A stretch of DNA of 64,000 bases, from assembly GCF_014280875.1 (NCBI RefSeq), contig NZ_JACLAL010000009.1, positions 124,001 to 188,000 on the forward strand, read 5' to 3'. Under the pieces are notes generated by a model. The model searched no databases. It was not told where the DNA came from and worked only from the letters and a program-made list of their open reading frames with translations. The position numbers were made by a program, and so were the translations under genes. This document shows positions 8,713 through 16,624 of the stretch, piece by piece; the stretch's first letter is position 1; each line of letters starts with the position of its first letter. Origin of the DNA: Paenirhizobium daejeonense. Lineage in GTDB: Bacteria; Pseudomonadota; Alphaproteobacteria; Rhizobiales; Rhizobiaceae.

Positions 8713-11031
8713 CTAGCCCTTCAGTGCCGCAAGCACCGCTTCCGGAGTGATGGGAAGATGGCGCAGGCGTACACCGACCGCCTCGAAGATCGCATTGCCG
8801 ATTGCCGGCGCCACGACCGTCGTTCCCGGCTCACCGAGACCAACCGGCACTTCGGTACTTTCGACGATCTCCACCACCAGCTCAGGCGTGTCAATCATCC
8901 GTAGCGGTGTGTAGGTGTCTAGATTGCTGTCACGCACCTGCCCGTTCTCGAACTCCGTGCCCTCATAGAGCGCCATGGAAAGTCCCCAGAGGGCAGACCC
9001 CTCGCACTGAGCACGGGCGCCATCGGGATCGACGGCGATGCCGCAGTCCACCACCAGCCAGATCTTTTGCACGTCGATGTGGCCGGTCTTGCGGTCGACA
9101 TGGAGCTGTACGGCTCCACCGACCCATGTTGGCATGGAACGCGCCTGCCCATAGGTCGTCGCAAGCCCGATGGCGGTGTCAGCGGGAAGCGCGGTCTTGC
9201 CATAGCCCGAGAGTTCGGCGACGCGGGAAAGCACATACGCCTGCCTTGAAGCCCCGCCGACGGAATCCGGCGCAGTGCCGGCGTTGCGTCCCTCAGCCTT
9301 CAGGAGATCGAGACGAAACTGCAGCGGGTCCTTGCCGGCCTGTACCGCAGCCTCGTGCATGAAGCTTTCCACCGACCAGTTGATCCAGCCCGGAGAGACG
9401 GAACGCAGCCAACCTGGACGGAAGGTGCTTTCCGCCAGATCGTTGGAGATCGCCCGCAGCCGCTGAGCGCCCACCGAATACCAATGGTCGCCGCCATCGC
9501 TGGAGAAGGGATCGTAGGCTTCTCCATTGACACCCTTCGGCATGAAGCCCGGGATCATTACCTTGGTCGGCCAGCCGGCTGCGACTGCCGTATCCATCGC
9601 AATGACGTTCCTGTTCTCGTCGAATGCCATGCGCAGCTTCTGCACCGACGGCGAACGCGGGCTGTCGAACAACACGTCCTGCGGCCGCATCATCACCATC
9701 TTCACCGGCTTACCGCCGAGCGCCTTGGAAGCGAGCGCAACCGGCACCGCATAGTCGCCGTTCAGCCGCCGGCCGAAGCCACCGCCGAGCAGGTAACTGC
9801 GCATGATGACGCCGTTTTCGTCCACGCCGAGAGCCTTCTGCAGCCAAGGCAGCGCAAGTGACTGCCATTGGTTGCCGGTGTGGAGTTCCCATACGCCCTC
9901 CGGATTCTGGAAGGCCAGAGCGTTGAGCGGTTCGAGCTGGAAGTGCAGCACCGTCGCCGTGGTATATTCGGCCTCGATCGTATCGGCAGCCTTGGCGAAG
10001 ACCGGATTGACATTGGTGTCGCCTGTATCGAGGATCGCCCCCTTGCTTTCATCCGCGATCAGCTTGCGGGCGTGGTCCTGAATATCGGCCTCGCCCACCT
10101 TGGCGGTTTCGCCGGCCTTCCACTCGACCTTCACAAGCTCGGACGCCTTGCAGGCGGCCCAATAACTGGCCGCGATCACCATGGCCCAGCCCGGAACGGT
10201 TCCCGAGGGATCCTCGAGCCTGATCGTCTGCTGATAGCCCTTGACGGATTTCGCAACGCTGTCGTCAATGCTGACGATTTCCGAACCGTAGCGTGTCGGC
10301 GGCATAAGCGGCACGGCATAGACCATGCCTTCGACCTTGGCGTCGATGCCGAAGATCGCCTGGCCCGTCGTCTTGCCCGAGATGTCGAGCGCTGTCACAT
10401 CCTTGCCAACCATGGTCAGCTCGGAATGAGGCTTGAGCGGGAGAGCCTTGAGTTCGTCCTCGGAGAAACTTCGGGTTAGGCCCTGCGCCACCAGTTCTCC
10501 GAACGTGGCGGTGTTCCCGCCGCCGGAAACCACGCCATCGGCCACTTTGATGTCCGATGCGGGGATTCCCCAGAGTTCCGCCGCCTTTTCGGCAAGCGCC
10601 ACGCGTCCCGCGGCACCGGCCTGTCGATAGACCGGCCAGCTCTGCCAGACGGACCAACTGCCGCCTGTGACCATGAGGCCCCATTTGGCATCGGTATCGA
10701 CATGTTCGATATGCACGTCATCCCATTTCGCACCGAGTTCGTCGGCAAGGATGCGGGCGATCGCGGTGCCGACATGCTGGCCCATCTCGGCGCGGATAAT
10801 ATTGACGTTGACCTTGCCCTCGGCATCGAGCCAGTACCAGATCGCAGGCTCATAGCGAGCGCCAGCGGCCTCGACCGGCAGGCCATCCGCGACCTGCGGG
10901 TTCATGGCCGCAAGACCTCCGCGCGGGAAGCCGAACACTGCGCCGGCCGCGCACATGGAAATCAGGAAGCCACGGCGGTTGAGTTGCGGTCCCTTGCCCT
11001 TGGGAAGGGAGAAACGAACGGTATCAGCCAT
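8713..11031 (-). CDS. molybdopterin-binding subunit of a periplasmic xanthine-dehydrogenase-family hydroxylase
   Basis: This is a 772-residue large subunit of the molybdenum hydroxylase family, of the IorB/aldehyde-dehydrogenase-like class. The N-terminus has a twin-arginine signal, NRRGFLISMCAAGAVFGFP at about residues 18-36, so the holoenzyme is folded in the cytosol and exported by Tat. Molybdopterin-binding segments include LLGGGFGRRLNGDYAVP near residue 415 and the C-terminal GLGEPGTTVVAPA with the expected catalytic glutamate. The ATG overlaps the end of the iron-sulfur subunit gene by 8 bp, and a cytochrome c gene is upstream. The three form a membrane-linked dehydrogenase passing electrons to the respiratory chain. 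Likely substrates are aldehydes or N-heterocycles; the sequence does not say which. Confidence 0.9.
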   Translation of the reverse strand: MADTVRFSLPKGKGPQLNRRGFLISMCAAGAVFGFPRGGLAAMNPQVADGLPVEAAGARYEPAIWYWLDAEGKVNVNIIRAEMGQHVGTAIARILADELGAKWDDVHIEHVDTDAKWGLMVTGGSWSVWQSWPVYRQAGAAGRVALAEKAAELWGIPASDIKVADGVVSGGGNTATFGELVAQGLTRSFSEDELKALPLKPHSELTMVGKDVTALDISGKTTGQAIFGIDAKVEGMVYAVPLMPPTRYGSEIVSIDDSVAKSVKGYQQTIRLEDPSGTVPGWAMVIAASYWAACKASELVKVEWKAGETAKVGEADIQDHARKLIADESKGAILDTGDTNVNPVFAKAADTIEAEYTTATVLHFQLEPLNALAFQNPEGVWELHTGNQWQSLALPWLQKALGVDENGVIMRSYLLGGGFGRRLNGDYAVPVALASKALGGKPVKMVMMRPQDVLFDSPRSPSVQKLRMAFDENRNVIAMDTAVAAGWPTKVMIPGFMPKGVNGEAYDPFSSDGGDHWYSVGAQRLRAISNDLAESTFRPGWLRSVSPGWINWSVESFMHEAAVQAGKDPLQFRLDLLKAEGRNAGTAPDSVGGASRQAYVLSRVAELSGYGKTALPADTAIGLATTYGQARSMPTWVGGAVQLHVDRKTGHIDVQKIWLVVDCGIAVDPDGARAQCEGSALWGLSMALYEGTEFENGQVRDSNLDTYTPLRMIDTPELVVEIVESTEVPVGLGEPGTTVVAPAIGNAIFEAVGVRLRHLPITPEAVLAALKG

Positions 11032-11497
11032 TGACGGTTTCCCCTCTCATTGCGGCGGCTGCTTCGCGAACAGCCTCGCGGATGCGGCCATAGGTCATGC
11101 AACGACAGAGATTGCCGGTCATAACGGCATCAATGTCATCATCGGTGGGATTGGGAATATCCTTCAGAAAGGCAGCCGCCTGCATGATCTGGCCGGACTG
11201 ACAGTAGCCACATTGCGGCACCCGCAAGTGACGCCAGGCCTGCTGGACGGGGTGCATGCCCTCGCTGTCGAGGCCTTCGATGGTGGTTACATCCGCGCCG
11301 GCCACGTCCTGGACCGCAGTTATGCAGGAGCGCGTGGCGCGCCCGCCGACATGGACGGTACAGGCACCGCACATGCCGATGCCGCAGCCGTATTTGGTGC
11401 CGGTGAGGCCAGCTTCGTCACGAATGACCCATAGCAGCGGAGTATCAGGTTCCACGTCGATCTTGACGGCGCGGCCGTTGATTGTGAACTCGATCAT
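11024..11497 (-). CDS. 2Fe-2S subunit of the molybdenum hydroxylase
   Basis: This is a 157-residue small subunit with two 2Fe-2S clusters. The plant-ferredoxin-like cluster is CGIGMCGACTVHVGG with a later single Cys (RSC); the all-helical second cluster is CGYCQSGQ and CRC. This matches IorA and CoxS/XdhC-type subunits in length and order. The start at 11497 (MIEFTING) has GAGGA 7 nt upstream; an ATG 6 bp earlier is possible. It has no signal peptide, so it is presumably carried out with the Tat substrate encoded by the overlapping next gene. It transfers electrons from the molybdenum centre to the cytochrome encoded by the upstream gene. Confidence 0.93.
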   Translation of the reverse strand: MIEFTINGRAVKIDVEPDTPLLWVIRDEAGLTGTKYGCGIGMCGACTVHVGGRATRSCITAVQDVAGADVTTIEGLDSEGMHPVQQAWRHLRVPQCGYCQSGQIMQAAAFLKDIPNPTDDDIDAVMTGNLCRCMTYGRIREAVREAAAAMRGETVNG

Positions 11498-11510
11498 AGT
11501 CATGTCCTCG

Positions 11511-12809
11511 TCAATTCGTGACAGCTTCGGCTCGGATATCGGCGACCTTGCGCGCAAGATCCGGCCACGGGCCGAGATCGGTGCGCTTGTCACGCAGATA
11601 GCCGGCAATGGCCGCGATTTCCTCGTCGGAGAGCGCATTGCGGAAGGCAGGCATCACCACACCCTTGGTCCCGTTCACGGCATTCACGCCGTCGAGGATA
11701 ACATGGATGAGGTTGGTCGGATCGCCGAGCCGGGTTGCCGAATTGATCGCCAGATCGGGACGCCCCTCGATCACGCTGGTGGCGTTGTAATGACAGGAGG
11801 CACAGGCGGTCGCATAAAGGCGCTCGCCGAGATCCTTGCGGTACGTCGGATCGGGCCGCCCCGCCTCAAGGCTCGCCTGCACGATCGGGTTCTGGGCCGG
11901 ATCGCTGTCCGGTGCGCCGACAACATCGCCGAGATAGGCACCGATCGCCTCGAGATCGCTCTTCGGCAATTCCCTGAGACCGGCATGCACCACCGGACCC
12001 ATCGGGCCGGCGGCAATGCCGTGATAGGTGCCGGAACCGGTTTCGAGATATTGCGTGAACTCGGCCGCACTCCACGGCACGGCGGAGGGGTTGGCGGCAG
12101 TTAGAGCCGGAGCAAGCCACTTGTCGATAGAAGCGCCGGCGTATTCAGCCGTCTTCATTTCAGCACCCACCGCGTTGCGGGGCGTATGACAGGCTCCACA
12201 GTGAGAAACGCCCTCGGCGAGATAGGCGCCGCGGTTCCACTGGTCCGATTTGGAGGGATCCGGCTCATAGCGGCCGAAATTGACGAAGAGCAACTTCCAG
12301 CCAGCCTGCAGGATGCGCTGGTTGAGGGGGAAGGGAATGGAGCTTACCTTGGTCTCTTCCTTCACCGGCGCGATGTCGGCCATGATGTAGGCATAGATCG
12401 CATCGACATCCTCGTCGGTCATCTTGGTGAAGTGATCGAAGGGGAAAGCCGGGAGGAGATGGCTGCCCTGGCGATTGACGCCGTCATGCATGGCACGCCG
12501 GAAGGCTTCGGGCGACCATGTACCGATGCCGGTCTCCGGATCGGGCGTGATGTTGGAGGCATAGATCGTGCCGAACTCGGTCTCGATCGGATAATTGCCG
12601 GCATAGGGCTCACCGCCCTGTGCGGTATGACAGGTGGAACAGTATCCCGCAGCAGCGAGAACACGTCCCTTTTCGATCGTTGCGGCATCGAACTTCGGGC
12701 GTTCGTCCGCGGACATCGCGGCGATCGGCGAGTGGTAGGCATAAATGCCGAACCCGATCAGAACGACGATGGCGCAAGCAACGATTACGGAAAGGACGGA
12801 TTTGAGCAT
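11511..12809 (-). CDS. membrane-anchored tri-haem cytochrome c
   Basis: This is a 432-residue cytochrome c with three CXXCH haem sites: CSTCH (about residue 57), CGACH (about 205) and CASCH (about 335). An N-terminal hydrophobic segment, LSVIVACAIVVLIGFGIYAY, serves as export signal and anchor, so the haem domains face the periplasm. The architecture equals the cytochrome subunit of membrane alcohol and aldehyde dehydrogenases. It is the first gene of a three-gene operon with the 2Fe-2S and molybdenum subunits and most likely relays their electrons to ubiquinone or a terminal oxidase. The start MLKSVL is chosen because residues upstream are not signal-like. Confidence 0.93.
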   Translation of the reverse strand: MLKSVLSVIVACAIVVLIGFGIYAYHSPIAAMSADERPKFDAATIEKGRVLAAAGYCSTCHTAQGGEPYAGNYPIETEFGTIYASNITPDPETGIGTWSPEAFRRAMHDGVNRQGSHLLPAFPFDHFTKMTDEDVDAIYAYIMADIAPVKEETKVSSIPFPLNQRILQAGWKLLFVNFGRYEPDPSKSDQWNRGAYLAEGVSHCGACHTPRNAVGAEMKTAEYAGASIDKWLAPALTAANPSAVPWSAAEFTQYLETGSGTYHGIAAGPMGPVVHAGLRELPKSDLEAIGAYLGDVVGAPDSDPAQNPIVQASLEAGRPDPTYRKDLGERLYATACASCHYNATSVIEGRPDLAINSATRLGDPTNLIHVILDGVNAVNGTKGVVMPAFRNALSDEEIAAIAGYLRDKRTDLGPWPDLARKVADIRAEAVTN

Positions 12810-12873
12810 GGGCGCGTCAATCCTTATTTTTTGGGAGGAACGAGCCGCGCATTCTCGCACTCTCGCATGATCT

Positions 12874-12901
12874 AAAATACCGCGCCCTTCCCCTGCGTCA
12901 A
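12874..12901 (-). promoter_or_regulatory. sigma-70-like promoter of the cytochrome c/molybdenum hydroxylase operon
   Basis: On the minus strand TTGACG (12896-12901) and TATTTT (12874-12879) are separated by 16 bp, 65 bp upstream of the cytochrome c ATG. No operator is obvious. Confidence 0.5.
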
Positions 12902-12970
12902 GTTGCCACGGAGAACCATTCTGTCGTCAAGAAATGAACACTTGAAAATGATCGGCTGGAATCGATGTCC

Positions 12971-14467
12971 TCAGTCAAGCGTCGGAAGGTTTGTGCCGAT
13001 AAACTGCCGCACTTCTTTAACAAGCCCGTTCAAGGGGCGGTCGTCGCGGTAATACGGCACACGGGCGCGTATCCTTCGGTGGAGAACCGCCGTCGCCGGG
13101 GCCGCCGGTGGTGTCTGCGGCTGGAGATCGAAGGCCTGCGCGGCCGCAAGCAGTTCGATGACGATAACCGTTTCGAGATTGCCGATAATGGCGAGAGCCT
13201 TGTCGGCGGCCGGCGTCGCATGGGTCAGGATATCCTCCTGCAAGGCAGAGGTAATGCCGCCATCGAGGCTTGCCGGTGCGGCCAGCCGTCGGTTTTCCGC
13301 CACGAGCGCCGCCGCAGTGTACTGGATGATCATGAAGCCGGAGCAGACACCGTTATCCGCGGCAAGGAAGGCCGGCAAGCCGCTGACCAGCGGGTTGACC
13401 AGCCGGTCGATCCGTCGCTCCGAGATCGCCGTGAGTTCCGCAGCCGCGACAGCGAGCGCATCCATTGCAAGACCGAGGGCGGCCCCCACCGCATGGGCCT
13501 GCGAATGCACCTCTGGCGCGGAAGCGCTTCCGGTAACCACCGGATTGTCCGTGACACTTGAAAGCTCGCGGTCTACGACTTCCGCGACCTGCGCGAAGGC
13601 ATCTCGCACCGCACCGTGTATCTGCGGAATGGCGCGCAGGCTCAACGGATCCTGCGTGCGGCGGCCGGCAGATTGTTTCAACCGTTCACTACCGTCGAGC
13701 CAGCGCCGCAAATTATCGCCAACCGTCTGCAATCCGGGAGACTTGCGAAGGGTGAGCGGCATGGCCGCGAATGGGTCCGCCTGCGCGCCAAGGTTTTCAT
13801 AGGTCAGTGCCGCCGCCGCATCCGCCCACTCCAGGAGCCTTTCCACACGGGCGAGCGCCAGCGAGGCAAGGCCGGTCGCGCAAGGCGTACCGTTGACGAG
13901 GCTCAGCCCTTCCTTGGCCAGCGGCACAAGTGGAGGCAATCCGGCGCGGGCGAGAGCCTCCCTCCCGGTCATGATGACACCGCCATGCCGCGCATCCCCT
14001 TCACCGATCAGCACCGTGCCTATGGCGGCGGCGTGGGTGAGATAGCCGACCGAACCCCGAGCGGGAATGACGGGCAGGATGTCACCGTTCAGCAGGGTCA
14101 GCAAGGCCTCGACCGTCTCCCGGCGAACGCCGGAGTAGCCATGGGCGAAATTGGCGATCTGAGCCGCCATGACGGCACGGGTTTCGGGCTTGCCAAGCGG
14201 ATCGCCGACGCCGCAGGCATGGCTGAGGAGGATGTTTCGTGACAGCGCCTTCTGTTGGCTCTCATCGATGACGACATCACAAAGGGCACCCACACCGGTA
14301 TTGATGCCATAGCCGCGAATACCGTTTGCAACCAGAGCGTCGGTAATGTCGCGCGCATGCTCGATGCGTTGCCAAGCGGCATCGGACAGCTGTAAATTCG
14401 CTCCCCCGGCAACGGCCGCAATCTCCCGCCATGTCAGGGGGCCATCGAGAATGACGGTCTCACTCAT
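12971..14467 (-). CDS. histidine/aromatic amino acid ammonia-lyase homologue lacking the MIO triad
   Basis: This is a 498-residue protein of the HAL/PAL superfamily, full length for HutH. Family landmarks are present: RGYGINTGVG with Tyr53, the GSVG turn (residues 138-141), KEGLSLVNGT, QDPLSLRAIPQ with the conserved Arg, SSVTDNP, and SALQED with the Gln-Glu pair. However, GSVG runs directly into YLTHAAAIG. In HutH it reads GSVG-ASG-DLAPL, and Ala-Ser-Gly cyclises to the MIO electrophile. Alignment to the following GEG shows exactly three residues missing and the next Asp replaced by Tyr142. The frame is otherwise intact, so this is not a simple frameshift. Conventional histidine deamination is therefore unlikely. 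A MIO-independent elimination, for example of a betaine with a good leaving group as proposed for ergothionase, is a possible role. It heads downstream of a desaturase and a PhnD-like gene on the same strand. Confidence 0.85.
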   Translation of the reverse strand: MSETVILDGPLTWREIAAVAGGANLQLSDAAWQRIEHARDITDALVANGIRGYGINTGVGALCDVVIDESQQKALSRNILLSHACGVGDPLGKPETRAVMAAQIANFAHGYSGVRRETVEALLTLLNGDILPVIPARGSVGYLTHAAAIGTVLIGEGDARHGGVIMTGREALARAGLPPLVPLAKEGLSLVNGTPCATGLASLALARVERLLEWADAAAALTYENLGAQADPFAAMPLTLRKSPGLQTVGDNLRRWLDGSERLKQSAGRRTQDPLSLRAIPQIHGAVRDAFAQVAEVVDRELSSVTDNPVVTGSASAPEVHSQAHAVGAALGLAMDALAVAAAELTAISERRIDRLVNPLVSGLPAFLAADNGVCSGFMIIQYTAAALVAENRRLAAPASLDGGITSALQEDILTHATPAADKALAIIGNLETVIVIELLAAAQAFDLQPQTPPAAPATAVLHRRIRARVPYYRDDRPLNGLVKEVRQFIGTNLPTLD

Positions 14468-14538
14468 AAGGGAGTTCCTTTTGCAGGCAGGGGATCCGCA
14501 GGTGACCGACCGCCGGATAAGCCCGGCGTGTCAGGTGT

Positions 14539-15465
14539 TCAGGGATGGTGCGGATGTCTCGGATCATGATGCGGTGTCAGCAGATAACGGCGGGCGACGT
14601 CGAGATAACCATCATAAAGCAGCCCGCCATTCAGCGCGACCAGCGCCTCGCGGTCGCGACGATAGAGAGCCGGAATGTGATACCACGGAACGCCGGGACG
14701 TTCATGATGCAGAACATGCAGGTTGTTGTAGAGAAAAAGCAGACCGAACAAAGGGCTGTTTTCGACGATTGCGGTACGCTCTTCGTAGCTGTCGGCGTAG
14801 CGATGCTCGGCATAGGAGCGCAGTCGGCTCAAGGCCGCACCGGCATAGACGAAGCCGAGAAGATAGAGCCAGAACGGCATGCCGCAGATGTAGAGCACCC
14901 AATAGAGCACCGCCGCCACGCCAAGACCGTGACGAAGCCAGATCATTCCGCGCTGCCGGTCGCCGCGAAGGATCATCAATGCCTCCTGCGTCAGGAAGAT
15001 GAAAAGCATGACCGCGGGACCGATGGTCAGGCGACCGAGAAGGGTCGTGTTCCAGCGCGAAAGCATCTGGCCGACCGAGCCCATCGCGTTCCATGCGACC
15101 TGAGTGAGATAGTAGGATTCAGGGTCTTCGATTGGATCCGTCAGGTACTCGTCGCGATGATGCACGAGATGGCTCTCCTTGTAGATCGTATAGGGAAGCC
15201 ATAGCGAAATGGGCGGCCAGCCGATCGCGTCGTTGGTCCATTGATTGCGTGTCGGGTGCCCGTGGATCACCTCATGCTGCAACGATCCCTGCCAGGCGAT
15301 CAGCCAGGCGCCGATGACGACAACCAGCAGGACTGGCAGCGACTGCCACCACCATGTCACGGCCAGAAACCCGCCATAGATGACGACTGCCAGAAGGATC
15401 GTAGGCCATTCGATGCGGGAGACCGGCGGCAGGGACTGAACGGTCGCAGTGCGATTTTCCGGCAT
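14539..15465 (-). CDS. membrane fatty-acid desaturase-family diiron protein
   Basis: This is a 308-residue membrane protein with the three histidine boxes of membrane desaturases and hydroxylases: HEVIHGHP, HLVHHRDE and HVLHHERPG...WYH. The boxes are separated by hydrophobic segments (TILLAVVIYGGFLAVTWWW, VLLVVVIGAWLIAW, AVMLFIFLTQEAL, VLYWVLYICGMPFWLYLLG). Such enzymes use a diiron centre to desaturate or hydroxylate acyl chains or small molecules. The start MPENRT has GGAG 6 nt upstream. It stands 71 bp upstream of the ammonia-lyase homologue on the same strand, so the two probably share a transcript. With these neighbours the substrate need not be a fatty acid; the sequence does not decide it. 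Confidence 0.88.
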   Translation of the reverse strand: MPENRTATVQSLPPVSRIEWPTILLAVVIYGGFLAVTWWWQSLPVLLVVVIGAWLIAWQGSLQHEVIHGHPTRNQWTNDAIGWPPISLWLPYTIYKESHLVHHRDEYLTDPIEDPESYYLTQVAWNAMGSVGQMLSRWNTTLLGRLTIGPAVMLFIFLTQEALMILRGDRQRGMIWLRHGLGVAAVLYWVLYICGMPFWLYLLGFVYAGAALSRLRSYAEHRYADSYEERTAIVENSPLFGLLFLYNNLHVLHHERPGVPWYHIPALYRRDREALVALNGGLLYDGYLDVARRYLLTPHHDPRHPHHP

Positions 15466-15554
15466 GGAGAACTCCAGAAATGTGCCGAGGCGGCGGGCGG
15501 ATATATTATTCAATATATTCTACAGAAAATATAGCATTACATAGAGATCGTCAG

Positions 15555-16409
15555 TCAGGCGAGCTGCGGATATCCCATGGAGCGGGCCTCCTCTTCAAAC
15601 ACGAGCAGCCGGCCATAATCGGCATCGGAGAGGGTGACGATATCGCGCAAGGCAAGCGTCTGGCGGACCTGCTCCATGGCAGGGTCGACAAGGGCGGCGC
15701 GCAACACTTGGCGCATGGCTTCCACCTCGCCGTCCGAAGCGCTTGCCCTGGTGATGAACGGCAGGCCCGGCCCCGATGGGGTGCGCGCCAGAACACGAAC
15801 ACCTGCGAGCCGGTCCGGAGCGAAGCGCTGCAGATTCCCGTAGGTGACACAATCGATCGCCGCGACATCGGCATCGCCGGCTGTGACGGCCGCGACGCTG
15901 GCAATATGCCCGCCAGTTTCGACTACGGCGGAGAAGAAACACCCGTCTTGAGCGAAAGGAGCGACCGCCCGGCGAAAAAGGTTCATGCCGGAATTGCTGT
16001 CGCGGCTGTTGATCGCGGCAGTGGTGCCGCGGAGGTTTTCCAGCGAACCGACGGGATCGTCCGCGCGAACGATGATGAAGCTGCAGGCATCAGGACCATC
16101 GCAGCCGGGAAGGGCATAACTCGGAGTGGCAACGAGACGCACATGGCCCCGAAGGCTGTGCATATAGGGGTAGCCACAGGTTTGGGCGAACAGGAGGCCG
16201 GGATGAAACCAGATTTCGTTGTAGGCGAGATCGGCGTTTAGGGCGTCGGGAGCGCCATCTATCCCCTGCTGTCGAAACCCGTCACGAAGAAAGCGCCAGA
16301 GCGCGTCATTTGCGGCAGCTATCGGTGCCGGACTGGCATACATGTCAAGGCTTGCGGTCCGCGTACCGCCATATCCCTCGATCCGCGGAGAATACCGCTC
16401 GACCTGCAT
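15555..16409 (-). CDS. PhnD-like phosphate/phosphonate-type binding protein without a signal peptide
   Basis: This is a 284-residue protein resembling the PhnD/phosphonate-binding family (type II periplasmic binding fold). Typical segments are WRFLRDGF near the N-terminus, YMHSLRGHVRLVATPSY, SLENLRGTTAAINSRDSNSG and ADVAAIDCVTYGNLQRF. From the start with a plausible ribosome site (16409, MQVERYSPR) no signal peptide or lipobox is seen. A longer frame would add a hydrophobic stretch, but it lacks the n-region and cleavage site of a clean signal. It may be cytosolic and act as a ligand sensor or enzyme accessory. It is the first gene of the group that continues with the desaturase and the MIO-less ammonia-lyase homologue. 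No ABC permease or ATPase is nearby. Confidence 0.72.
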   Translation of the reverse strand: MQVERYSPRIEGYGGTRTASLDMYASPAPIAAANDALWRFLRDGFRQQGIDGAPDALNADLAYNEIWFHPGLLFAQTCGYPYMHSLRGHVRLVATPSYALPGCDGPDACSFIIVRADDPVGSLENLRGTTAAINSRDSNSGMNLFRRAVAPFAQDGCFFSAVVETGGHIASVAAVTAGDADVAAIDCVTYGNLQRFAPDRLAGVRVLARTPSGPGLPFITRASASDGEVEAMRQVLRAALVDPAMEQVRQTLALRDIVTLSDADYGRLLVFEEEARSMGYPQLA

Positions 16410-16444
16410 GCCCTGACGCCACCTCTCGGCTTGAACAATGAATA

Positions 16445-16454
16445 TGTATATACA
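16445..16454. promoter_or_regulatory. TGTATATACA palindrome between divergent genes
   Basis: A perfect 10-bp palindrome lies 36 bp upstream of the PhnD-like start and 170 bp from the divergent glycosyltransferase. The GT...AC form is typical of GntR/HutC-family operators. No GntR gene is in the window, so the binding protein is unknown. Confidence 0.35.
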
Positions 16455-16624
16455 AATGACATAAGTCCATACAGCCGGAAAGTGGGATTCTCCGGTATTC
16501 CGGATGTTTTCACAGCCTCGTGACATGCCTAGGGCAAGCTTCGTTGGTTAACGGTGGGGAGTTTTTATCGAGTCGTTGGCAACGCCGGCCATCACAGCCG
16601 GTCATATACGGGATGTTCAGGATC

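Noticed and set aside
14030..14060. Frameshift or pseudogene explanation for the missing MIO triad
   Set aside because: The gap is exactly three codons and the frame reads correctly on both sides with conserved motifs. An assembly deletion of 9 bp cannot be fully excluded.
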